Shown in pieces: positions 1 to 11,300 of a stretch of 51,833 bases of DNA (its first letter is position 1; each line of letters opens with the position of its first letter). Below the pieces are notes generated by a model. That model saw nothing but the letters and a program-made list of their open reading frames with translations. It made no database searches and was not told where the DNA came from. The stretch spans positions 95,642-147,474 of the IMG/VR virus record IMGVR_UViG_3300030419_007368; one strand, 5' to 3'. Origin of the DNA: a virus. The translations under genes and the position numbers were made by a program.

Positions 1-145
1 CTGTTGACTCTCTTCCATAAATAGAAAAAGTTTCTAGAATATCAGCTGCGCCCATGTTTGATCCAGTTGCCCTGGTGGCTAAATCAATAGTGTAGGCATT
101 CGTTATTGTATTGTCTTTAGTTGCAACGTATCTTTTTATGCCCAT
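1..145 (-). CDS. Virion structural protein, N-terminal fragment (runs off left edge)
   Basis: Translation from the ATG at 145-143 gives about 48 residues beginning MGIKRYVATKDNTITNAYTI, with no stop before the window edge. This opening resembles a structural protein commonly found next to the baseplate genes of marine T4-like phages; that is recollection of the family, not a search. The start overlaps the stop of the gp6-like gene as TAATG, so it is translationally coupled to it and is the next gene downstream in the baseplate operon. The function is not known. Confidence 0.7.
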   Translation of the reverse strand, partial: MGIKRYVATKDNTITNAYTIDLATRATGSNMGAADILETFSIYGREST

Positions 146-1941
146 TATTTTATCGTCCCTTTAATATCCAAATTCGGATATTTTAGTTCATATATTACGT
201 TCTCCGGAGCATACAATATTCTACCATCAGCTGATATATATTCTTTAAGATTCAGAGTTTCGTCTGAATATAATCCTCCACTTTTGTTTTCTATAGTAAC
301 ATTGGTGACATCAACAATTTCGTCCAAATTATTTAAAACATCGTATATTTTGGTAATGTATATTGGTTGTGAAATGTCTAGCTTTTCTCTAAACATCTCT
401 TGTATTTCTGCTATGGCCACATTCAGAGCCTCAAACTTTTCTTGATCGTAGGAAACAACCGCAGAAAATTTAATACTTATGTTTATTATCCTCGGATCTA
501 AAACGTCGATTGTATCGTTTATCATCTTGTAATGATTTAACCAAACCTTGAGATTGTTTTTCAATACTTGATTACTTGTTATCAGATCCCCGTTGGAGTT
601 CTCCGATAACACGTATAAGTTTAAATTTCTTTTAAATGAATCGTGGTCTCTTAAAATCTTGGCTCTTCGTATGCGTCCAAATTTTGGTGGCATCCTGTAA
701 ACCAACGCTTCATAGTCTTCCGCTGTGACAGCTCTATTTTGCGATGCAAAAACATCATTTATTCTTTGTTTTAACTCAGAGACTGATGGCAAGCTAACAT
801 CACCGGTTATTGCATCCTCATTGACAACTTCAAGACTATCTCTTACGAAAGCTATCTTGTCCTCATTGGTGGCGGATTCTTTAAAAATAAACAAAGGATC
901 GCTAATGGAAGTGACAGTCCTGCTGGCGCTGTTGACATTGTCGATAGTGTTTGTTCTATAGATGACCCTAAGAGACGTGTTGGCAGGCGCGATCCCAAAT
1001 TTGTCAGTTTCTAACAATTTAGAAGGGTCTAGGGTGGTGTCTGTTTCATAGTCCTTACCGTGCATTTTTAACACAACGTTAGAAGGGTGGGTTACCGGAT
1101 CTGTCTTTAAAGAAGATTCCGAACCATATCCAAATTTAAGAAAAAGCTGATTATTCCTATAAAAAACGGTGTATCTGCGCGGGACAGAAGTTGTGACTAT
1201 GATACTTGGCACGGTCTTTCTGGTGTTTGGGTCTTTATTCACAACAGACCTAAAGATTGTGTCTTGTGATAAATAATCCACTTCGAAATATTCATGACCT
1301 TCCGTGTCCGTTACAGAGACAACTTCTGTTATGTTAGGGTCAGAAAGAGGAATATTCAAAAATCTCGTAAAGTTACCTACATTAACGATTTCTTCATCTA
1401 TTTCGCCAGATATTATCCTTCCATATGCTTTAACAGCAAAAGCAGTTGGTGCACCGTCAGATACGTTCGATGTCGCGGTGACAATCTCATTATCGTCGTT
1501 AGAAAAATCAACATTATCGATCAAAGTAAACACCTGGCCAGAATCTGATGTGAATTTAGTACCCCTTGCTAATACCGGCAAATAAGTCACATCTGGCCCT
1601 GTGCCGTTTGGCTCAACTGGCGCCAAGACATACATAGACAATAGACCGAAAGACGTTGCTCTCAGTGGCTGCTTGTAACCAACTTGTTCGCCAAGCCTTA
1701 AAATATTGTCATACTCAACTGCTGTGTCTAAGAAAGATTCGTTTGTTTGATAATCCAGATAAAAGGAAAGTATGTCGCCAGCATAAGCCACTGTATCCAA
1801 CATCAAAGAGCCAAAAGATGCTTCTGAAAAATCTTTAAAAATATCCGGATAATAGCGACGAGCATAATCTACTAGTCCCTCTTTTATCGAATTAAATTCT
1901 CTATCTGTATATCTAATTAATTTTTTATTTTTTTTAGTCAT
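145..1941 (-). CDS. Baseplate wedge protein, gp6-like (baseplate J family)
   Basis: 598 residues, close to T4 gp6 (660). The protein should form the baseplate wedge ring that joins to the sheath-proximal baseplate. The N-terminal region (about 1-60) has the gp6/J-type opening with YPDIFKDFSEASFGSLMLD. The middle is beta-rich. From about residue 390 there is the typical segment LPSVSELKQRINDVFASQNR followed by AVTAEDYEALVYRMPPKFGR, which is the strongest family signature. The C-terminal third is the alternating alpha/beta part seen in gp6 homologues. It lies directly downstream of gp25-like (1 nt gap) and upstream of another structural gene, the usual order in this phage group. Confidence 0.88.
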   Translation of the reverse strand: MTKKNKKLIRYTDREFNSIKEGLVDYARRYYPDIFKDFSEASFGSLMLDTVAYAGDILSFYLDYQTNESFLDTAVEYDNILRLGEQVGYKQPLRATSFGLLSMYVLAPVEPNGTGPDVTYLPVLARGTKFTSDSGQVFTLIDNVDFSNDDNEIVTATSNVSDGAPTAFAVKAYGRIISGEIDEEIVNVGNFTRFLNIPLSDPNITEVVSVTDTEGHEYFEVDYLSQDTIFRSVVNKDPNTRKTVPSIIVTTSVPRRYTVFYRNNQLFLKFGYGSESSLKTDPVTHPSNVVLKMHGKDYETDTTLDPSKLLETDKFGIAPANTSLRVIYRTNTIDNVNSASRTVTSISDPLFIFKESATNEDKIAFVRDSLEVVNEDAITGDVSLPSVSELKQRINDVFASQNRAVTAEDYEALVYRMPPKFGRIRRAKILRDHDSFKRNLNLYVLSENSNGDLITSNQVLKNNLKVWLNHYKMINDTIDVLDPRIINISIKFSAVVSYDQEKFEALNVAIAEIQEMFREKLDISQPIYITKIYDVLNNLDEIVDVTNVTIENKSGGLYSDETLNLKEYISADGRILYAPENVIYELKYPNLDIKGTIK

Positions 1942-1942
1942 G

Positions 1943-2338
1943 TTATGCGATGTCTCCGCTGCTTAGTACAAGCTCTGTTAATAATTCCAAGCTTGGAACT
2001 GCATATTCTATAGTTACAGATAACGAGATAGAGTCTAAAACATCCGGTGTAAGTCGATTAGTGTCAAACGAAACTCTTCTAATCTCAACAAAAGGCATAT
2101 ATTTACTAACCTGATTTTCTATTCTCTGTCTTATTTGTGGTACAACGTGTTCTCGTGGCTCAAATAAAAACTGTCTCATACCAACGCCGAAATCTGGATT
2201 CATAACGCGTTCGCCAGGAGATGTTAATATTAAATTCTTAAAATTCTGTTTAACCACCTCTCTATAAGATGTTAAGAGAGAATAATTACCAAACCTCGTG
2301 TCTCTTTGAAGTGGTAGTTCTGGTGCAATTCCAAACAT
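1943..2338 (-). CDS. Baseplate wedge protein, gp25-like
   Basis: 131 residues, the normal length for the GPW/gp25 family, which has a lysozyme-like fold without need for lysozyme activity and links the wedge to the sheath. Recognisable family features are the central SPGERVMNPDFGVGMRQFLF segment (the LxTxxGER.xxPxFG core) and the C-terminal beta part describing residues 85-125. It is preceded by the giant gene with an 11 nt gap and followed by gp6-like, consistent with a co-translated baseplate cassette. Confidence 0.92.
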   Translation of the reverse strand: MFGIAPELPLQRDTRFGNYSLLTSYREVVKQNFKNLILTSPGERVMNPDFGVGMRQFLFEPREHVVPQIRQRIENQVSKYMPFVEIRRVSFDTNRLTPDVLDSISLSVTIEYAVPSLELLTELVLSSGDIA

Positions 2339-2349
2339 TTTTTTATCCT

Positions 2350-5300
2350 CTAAAGCTCTTCTTCGCAGTTCGCGCCTTTTGTTTTAGTAACCTCATCGTG
2401 CATCTTTTCTTCAAATGCATCTATAAATAGTATTGCAAGATAAATCATCCCCGGGAAGGTGCTTGGAGGACCAATTGGGAACGGAGTAATGCCGCCGCCA
2501 TAAGGTACCTGCGATGGTACAAGAGCCGCCCAGACGGATGGAAGTAAAAACGGAGACGCGAAAAGATCTTTCATCAGTTCTTCGGATTCTTTCACAACTT
2601 TTTCTAGATCGCACTCGACAGCCTTCATTTCTCCTTTTAGGCCGCTTCCTGGCGTTGTTTGCGTCTCCTCACCATCAGAACACTCTCCTCCCGGTTGTCC
2701 AATTTTATTTTTCAGAGTTTTATAATCAACCAACAATTTGTCTAACTCTTCAAACTTTTCTTTAGATTGCTGATACGCAGTCAAAAGCCCTTCCTGTTCA
2801 AGTTGGTCTTCTGCCCCTTCTGGTAACTCGGGTACTTCAACAGTCCAAGTCTCCAGACCATTGTTTTTATTAATTTTTGGCCTCAAGTTCTCCGGTATTG
2901 GCTGCGCTAAGGCTTCTCCAACTGTAGCTGCTGTAGCTACAGAAGCCTCCACTTTTGACAAAGCAGACTCTGCTTGCGAAATGGCCGTCTGCAGCGTTGT
3001 TTTTACGGTTTGCAAGGCTTGTTTTACAGCGCCAATTACAGCTTGCTGAACCATATTTGCTATATCAATTATTGCTTTGGCGATAATTATAGCAGGATCA
3101 GTTACTTCGACGAAGCCCTTCAAAATGAGTAACGGAGTTTCAAGAACAATTTGTAGTATTTTGCCAGTTAAGTCCGGGTTATTCGGTCGGGTGCCAGTCT
3201 CTGTCGTGAGCCCAACTAACGAGTTGACGACCTCATCCGGAACAAAAGTATAATCTCCTGAACTGATAATACCTTTTAACGTACCAATAATGGTTTCTTT
3301 AGTTTCTTCTAAGACGTTTGTCGGCTTAGAAATAAATTTAGACAAACCTTCTGCACCGTATATTGCAGCCAGGGCCATATACCTACGCATGGGAAATAGG
3401 TAGTCAAACAACAGCTTAAACTCTGGGGAGTTTTTCATATCATCTACAAGATCCTGAGCTACATTTTTATAGAAAAACTGGTGCCATGTGTTTAAAAGGA
3501 ATTTTGTCTCCTCTGGGTTAGCTAATGCCGCCAAGACATCTTCCTCTTGTTCTAAATTAACAATATAATCTAGATCTTCTGTAAATTTGGCAGGATAATA
3601 CCCTAATTCGTCGTACGATATTAGATCTCCGCCTATGTCAAACCCACCCGGAAGTAGGTTCAGGTTGTACGCCACCTCTTTAACAGGTATCATTAATTCC
3701 CTCAACATAGAGCCTTTTGCTTGGGCGCTATCTTTATATCCCTCGCCCTGAGCGCCCTGGTGGAGGCCGGCGTCGTTCGTAGGGCCCCCTATTATGTAAG
3801 GCCTGTCGTTGAAAAAGGTTTTGGATTCTAACAGTGATTGTTCAGGTATAGACTTGTAGAATGCTTCCATACTTTTCGAATCATCCCAGGCAAAATGCCC
3901 CGCCTCCGTTACCGGAAAGGATGTTGAATAGGACAATCTTATTCCAACTTTTATTTCTTTGAAAAACGGCTTTAAACCATATTTTTGAAATATACTTTTG
4001 GCTTTTTTGTTAATCTCCAGATATCTTACAAAAACATTAGTATAGAAACTGCTCCATATAGACAAGGGAACATAACCACCTATGTGCGCTCGAAATATGT
4101 TATGCTTCTCTCTGTATTCTTTGAAGAAAGGGTATGTCAATATATCATTTACGTCTTCTTTCAAAATTAAAGTTGGTATTTCACACGGATTACCTTCTTG
4201 GTCTGTATAGCTATACTCTTCTATCTCTAAATTTTTATTGTCCTCGGCCGTCGCATCAACTATTTTAACAAAAGGTTGGAATGTTATATTTCCAAATTTG
4301 GCATTAATATTGTTGCCATGTGTAGCCTCGTAAGTATTTTCGTTTCTCCAGGGTTCCGCCCCCTCAAGCAACTGCTCTTGGACATGCAACCACGACATCA
4401 TATGTGGAGCTGGCGCCGCATCGAATCCTTGATCAAGGTATTCGTCGCTGAATGATTTTTCTAATATATCGCCCTGTGGAACGTCTCCCGGAGAAGGGTA
4501 CGGCAACCAGTTGACCGGATAATTATCTTGCGTCGGGAAGTGAGCAGAGAACTGACCGATAATTTGCGGGCCGGCCCAGGTGAGACGATGAGATTCATAT
4601 CTCTTCCAGGCAGCTTCCGAATTATACCACTGGTCGACTATGTCTTTGTTTACTGCCTGCCCCCACTTAAGAACCTCATCTTGTTCAGTACCTTCAACTT
4701 CCGACAAGTCACCAGCTTCGTATGCATAATATCCAGTTCGATAAGGGCCGTTCGACACCTGAAAAGGGATCCCTTCTTTGCCCGGATGCCCCCAAAGTCC
4801 GTGCGAGGTCACAGCTGCGATGTTGGTTAACGGCAGGGAGTGAAAATAATTTCTTTGAACGCGTCCATCTAAAAGACTCCCCGCAGATGAGTCGAAGAGT
4901 TCGATATCACTAAGAACATTATAATACGATCCTTGCAGCGTGGATGCAATGGTCTCAGGAAACCCATATAAAAAAGATACATGTGATGTAACAAGTGCTG
5001 ATTCATCGAAATCTTTTATTGTTGTTTGTTTTCCGGAACCATAGTTCATTGTGTATATATTTTGTGTAAATTTTGCGTCGACGACATAATCGTATCCAGC
5101 TTCAGTGTGAAGGCTACTCAGTTTATGAGGAAGCTGGGCTGTTTCGTCCAGGCCTCTCAATTTTCTAAACCTCTCGGGAAAATCAGCGTCGGATGTTCTT
5201 AAGATGTCTAACGTCAAATCTGTTGAAAGCTGCTTGTTGTTGGTAAACATCGAATTTATGATCTTTGCAGCATTTTCGCCTTCTTTCTTTATAAGGTACT

Positions 5301-8300
5301 CTAATGAACTAAATTCAGACAAAGCAAGATATCCTTCGACGTCTGTTAAGTTCTCTTGGGCTCTTAAAATATTATTAGCAAAAAATGCCAACAAATCTTC
5401 GTCTTCAGCATTAGTGCTTTGTCGCATGTTATTAATAATAACCTGAACCATAGCATCGTCTTTAAACACATCCGAAATTTCAAAACTATCCCAAGCAACA
5501 ACGGAAGCGATGCAAGCTTCCAAGACATGCGCCTTTATCAGTAAAATTACACTACCTTCTATTAAAGTAGAGCGCACCGCATTTGAAGTTAGATCTTTAT
5601 ATGGCGTATCTTCAGTGTCTTGTTCGTGCACACTTCGACAGATGGATTTTTTATAAAAATTTAAAATTCTCGGCTTTACTTCAGATAGATTAAAAAAATC
5701 TGTCTCTGCTTCTTCTAAATCTTTACTAGAAGTGACACCAAGCTGATCGAATACATCTTGGCATCGTGGATCGACGGCCGAACCCGGGGTTCTTAATATT
5801 TTTTTCCAAAGTTTTCTCATGAACTTTCTAGAATTTAGTCGAGAATGCTTGAGCTTTAAAAACATTTGGTTTGAATATGCGAACTGTAAGGCAGAAAACC
5901 CATAAGATGACAAAATATATTGCAATTTTTGCCAAAATATATCTTTATTGCCGAATGAACCACCATATTGATCATAAAAAGTCCTCAATTTGTGTACTAA
6001 AAGCTTTCCAAAAATCGTTCCTTTAAAGTTAAGGGGATTTAAGATATAAGGAGACGGATCAACTTTATAATTGCTAAGACTAGGGTCAAGTGGTGGGTAT
6101 AATGTCAGTTCGCCCGTGATGGGGTCGACAGATCCACCGTGTACATAACTAGAAGCAGCATATTTATCATCGGCGCCGATTTCTTTCATCATTTGCGCAG
6201 GATCTTTTACTAATTGGCCGGCGAGTTCTGACCCTGGAGCAGAAACTGCTTTTGCCATACTCTTCCACTCATTAATTAATCGAGTAGAAGATGCACCTGC
6301 AGAGGTAATTAACGATGGATCGATATTATAAATTTCCGGAAAAATATCATATAAAAGATTCTGAACAGAGGGATCTAGCTTTTTCGAGACGTCAATTTCG
6401 TAATGGTCCAGCTTGGATACGTCAACATGGCTCGGGTCTGTTATAATTGCCGGTGGGCCGTCAGGGCTCGGAGAGATGGATTGATCACTTGGATATAAAG
6501 GAGTTAATTTACCTTTAACAAGCTTAAAAGCGTCTTTTACCCCCGAGTGTGATGGGTTTTCTGGGTTTATTTCTTGAGTAAAGATGTGCGATGTGTCACA
6601 AGGCGTTATAACGTGTTGAAGTGTTATGGAGGATTGTTTATTTACAACTGATAATTGATTCGTGATCTCCTGGACCTTGTCGTCAGAAGTCGATAGATTA
6701 TTAAACAACTCTATCATCTTCTCCGATGCTTCTTGAGCCTGCTGCCCTGCAGGATTATCAGTAACGAATTGAGTAAATGGTAGGTCGTATAAAAGTATAT
6801 TTGGATTAAAGTTTATGTTACTCTCTATATCTCTTGCAGCCAAAAATGAAGCATCGTCGCCCGAAAGATTCGCGCCCGCAATATCGTCAGTGTAGAGAGG
6901 TGCGGATGGTTCCACACGGTTGAGGTGAGGTCCCGCGCTGAGAGCTTCATGCAATTCTGGGCTGACTTTCTTGTCTTCCATGGAAAAATAATTTAATAAT
7001 TCCTGAGGGTCTGAATTTAAGACGCTATCCGGATCTCTAAATTGTTTTTTAAACACAATGTATAAAGGTATCGGACCCCAAGTGCCGAGCCCGTCACCAT
7101 ATGGATCGCTGCCACCATCGACTTCACTCCAGCCCTTACCAGTCGTTGTTTCAACCACATCATAAGTTCCGAGGAATTGACCTTCATCATCTTGTTCACT
7201 ACCGGGGTCTGCATGTTTGTCCTTTGTTTCAATGATCAAGCCATCGATTTCCAAAAAACCTTCTGTAAAAATAACACCTTCAATCGTACCTAAAACACCC
7301 GCAGACATCTCAGGATATAAGGCCTCCAGCCTTTCGCCCGTAAGACCAATCGCCTCACCAACTGTCATAGTTTCGAAAGCTTTAAAAACTGCATTGGCGC
7401 CCGAAAAACTGTTTATGTCCATAAGTTCTTCAATTCTAGTGTATGCCTCTAAACTATACTCTTTTAAAGCTGATGGAAGGAAATCTTTATGCTTTTTAAT
7501 GTCAAGAAGGCCGGTGTAGGCCCTTATAAGTTGTGTAAACTGGCGAAGGTTCGTCCCATTAGCATTAAATGCTTCTTTCAACGTCTTGTCAAGCGGCACG
7601 ACGGAACTGAGGTGGGATTTTCCTGAAAGAGAACCAGGGAACCATCCGGTGTCCACTATATATTCGCCGGTGTCCGTGTTGATGATGCCTGCACCCCCTT
7701 GCGGGTGTGGGATGGAACCTGGAGCGGCAAAGCCTCCCCACAGATTGGGCCTTTGAAGATCTTCATTTTTAAAATAACGCGGGGAATAGACCAGGTTTTC
7801 AAGGCCCATCGGTACAGTTTGTTGTCTAAAGAGTTTTGCAATTCTCTCTCCTAAATCTTGTTCAGAGGAGTACGAGGAAAGTATCTTTACGATCCGTTCG
7901 GTCTGGGATCCTAGGATCTCGGGTTTACCTGCCTCTGTCCATATTGTATCAGCAATTTTCTCTAACTCTTTGAGGACAGCGTAGCCGTCTGGTGTGTTAG
8001 GAAATTCTGGTACATCCAGAATCAGGGCAAGAATGTACTCAACACTAACGTCAAGGGGGTGAAAACATATATGATGTGTCGTCACAGGTTGAAAGGTAGT
8101 GTCTTCGCTATAAATTTCGTCCCAGTGATTGTCTGTTCCGTAATAGTCGTAGCTAGCTCTATGAGCCAAGCGCATGTGCGACGAGTTCGGCGAGGGAATG
8201 ACTGTCTTCAAGTCAGAATACAGGTCGCTATATTGACCAATCGTGTCCAGGCCGACCCCTGCTTGGATCAGCTGCTTAAGTTCTTTGTCGCCAACCATGA

Positions 8301-11300
8301 CCTTCGCATCGCCCGGCTGGATTGTCATATCACAATGTAGGTTCCTCCCGTAGACTAAATTATAAGTAAACACGGACGTGGCCATGAGATCTCCGTACCA
8401 TACACCGGTGTCTGCAACAGCAGCTAAACATGTCACCTCGTTGTTGTTCTTGACAGCTTTAGCAAACATGTCATGAGCTGCTTTTAATTCTTTAGGGTTA
8501 GTTGCTACCTGTACTGCCCGAGGAGGAATAGTAAGAAATTTCATGGTCGACATATCTTGCAACAGCGAACCCTGAACGTTAGTTAGCATATTTTCGGTTA
8601 TGCGGGACATCGTATCTTGCACACCTGGCGGCATAACAAAACCTCCGCCGGGGGAGCATGGATCTGGAAATGCATTTCGGAATGGATTTGCCCCTGGAAA
8701 CATAAGTTCTGTCATGGCCATGACGCGATTTTTTAAATCTTCCAACTCTCGGTTGATTTGTTCAGTGCACTCTTCTTCCGTCAACCCATGCAGCTTTAGT
8801 TCTTCGCACCTTGCATCGAAATCAAACGTGGCGCCGCAAGCATCCGTTATTATTGGAGCTGTTGCCTGGATTGCGTCGCAGATATCTAAATCAAGCTCCT
8901 TTCCGATCTGAAAAAATATATTTTGTATTTCAAATCTTGTGTTTATCCCTTTCTCGTATACGCTGTTCCAATCCTGTTTAGTCATTTCTAAGCACTTGTT
9001 AAGCAGACGCCGAGAAGGATCTCCGTACAACAAATCACAAATCTGCGCTGCTGGAAGTCGACTTAATATATCCTTCATCCACGCCAAAATGTAAGATGGC
9101 TCCAAGCCGGGAATAGTTGGTAGACTAGGAAGTGGTATCGACAAATCCGGAGGTGGCGAAGCTAGCGCTGGCGTGGTTGCCGAACCCATGTCGTCTTCTT
9201 CGCCATAACATTTGTTTAAGGCGTCTTCCAAGATCAAATTCAGAACTTGACCTAGAATCATACCAGCGAGTCCGAGAATAGTCTCCCAAAGTCGCTCACT
9301 ATAATCTCCCATATGGTTGTCTGTTTTCAGAGAAAAAGGGAATCTCATTGTAGGTACCGGCAAAGAATACCTTCGCTTCAATCCTTGCCAAAAATCCTCG
9401 CCCCAGTCAGACAAACCGCCGCCTGGATCTTCGGTGAACAGAAGACCTGGAATCTCTAATAATTTTCCAACAACTGCTTCACACAAAGCTCCAATATCTA
9501 CTAATGTCTTGAGCCACTGGACCCAAGCTTTAGCATCTTGTACTGCGGCGTTGATACTATTTCCTGAAACGTTCATTCCGTATATGGGAACATCTCCAAA
9601 CGCAGCTAAATCACTTTCTAATTTATCTAATGTTGATTCAAATCCGCCAGAACTGAGTAGACCTGAATATTGTGTCTCTCGCGGTATTAAGTACCCACTT
9701 TGAATTAGCAGCGCTTTTGCTTCTTTCTCGGAATAGCCTGCATTCATTAACCTAGCCTTTTCAGAATCAACTTCGTCCCATGTATAATTTGGAGTAGAAA
9801 TGGTGTAAGTTGAGCCGCCAATGTTAAGTTCATCTGGCAATATTCCGGTACCGTACGGAACTTCAATACTGTTTTCGCCAGTTGGCCGCGGGCCGGGCAC
9901 TAATTCAATTATAGTTCCCCCTTTTTCCATATTCAAGAGAATATTAACAATTACCGGGTCGGCACCTGTAAGAGCGAAAGCTGCTGCAATAGGTGCATTT
10001 CGAAATTTGGGATTCAGTTTTTGACCGTCCATATCGATAAGTTTATCTTCAACTTCTTCGGTCTCTGTCGCATCATTTTTCTCTAAATTTTCTATTATGC
10101 CAGTCACCTCATCGCCCAAATAACCACTCGTATCGCCCAAATATGGCGCCAACTCAGGTATATTCTGAATAATAGTCTTTTTGACATTTTCAATGCCGAT
10201 GCGCTCTATAACCTCAATGATTGCAGCTTCACACAGAGCTTCGGCTGTTATCGGGATACCAAGCTTGTGCTGCAAACACGCCATTAACAAAGCCATTAAA
10301 GCCTGAGGGTCTAGATTGTTTAAAAAAGATCTATAAAAAAGCTTGAAGTCTTCCAATGCACCGGAATTTTCGGATGCTTTCTGTGTTTCTTGTTGTTTTT
10401 TTCGCAAAGCAGCTTTTGAAGATTCAGGGTCTGTTGCTGGAGTTGCATCAGACCATTCCCTTTGCCACTCTTTCATGCAGTCTTCTCTTCTATAAAGCAA
10501 TTCTTGTAGTTTTTGCTGTTCAAGACCGGAATTCGGGCCTGATCTACGCAACCTTCTTATCAATTCTTTACACTCTAATTTGCCGACGACGAGCGTTCTA
10601 TTTCGTGAAAGAGAAATCTCGAAAGGAGGGACAGAGTGAGACTGCAGAAATTTAATCCAATCCTCTGATTTGAAATTACGAGTCCCTTTGTCGCTAAATG
10701 TAATTAAATTCTTATACGCCATCAGATAATGCAATGTTCTAGAGCCGATCACCCCGGGGAATTCTTCTCTAAACCAGTTCAGCCCAATACGCAACGGAAT
10801 AGCGCTTCTCTTTATAGATGTATTCCCAGATAGCTCATCGTCCGTCAAATACGGATCAAACTCAAATAAATTCAGGTTAGAGTTGTGTGATTCCTTTAAT
10901 GACTCAGGATCAGGAGAGAAAAGTACATATGATATTGTTTCTCTGGCGTCCCACCCGACAACATTGTTGTCTTTAAGACCTATCTGTATCATGTGGTCTT
11001 TAGTCGTTCTGATTCCTTCAGAACAAAGCTCCGATATATTATCGCTATTGGAACTGGCGGGAAATGTCTGTCTTTTTAAGAAACCGTCCAGCAGGTCTGG
11101 AAAATCTTCGAATGCCTTAATTTGGATGTCTATGTTGTAGTCTAAATTATAAGGGTTGAATATGAGACCACCAGTGTCTTTAAATTCACTTACTTTAGGT
11201 TTTATTTTCTTCTTAAAAAGGGTCGCTAACTCTTGTGATCTTTTTTTCACTTCTTTAAGAGGAAGTGTGAAAGCAAAGTTTTTTCCATTATAAAATAGAG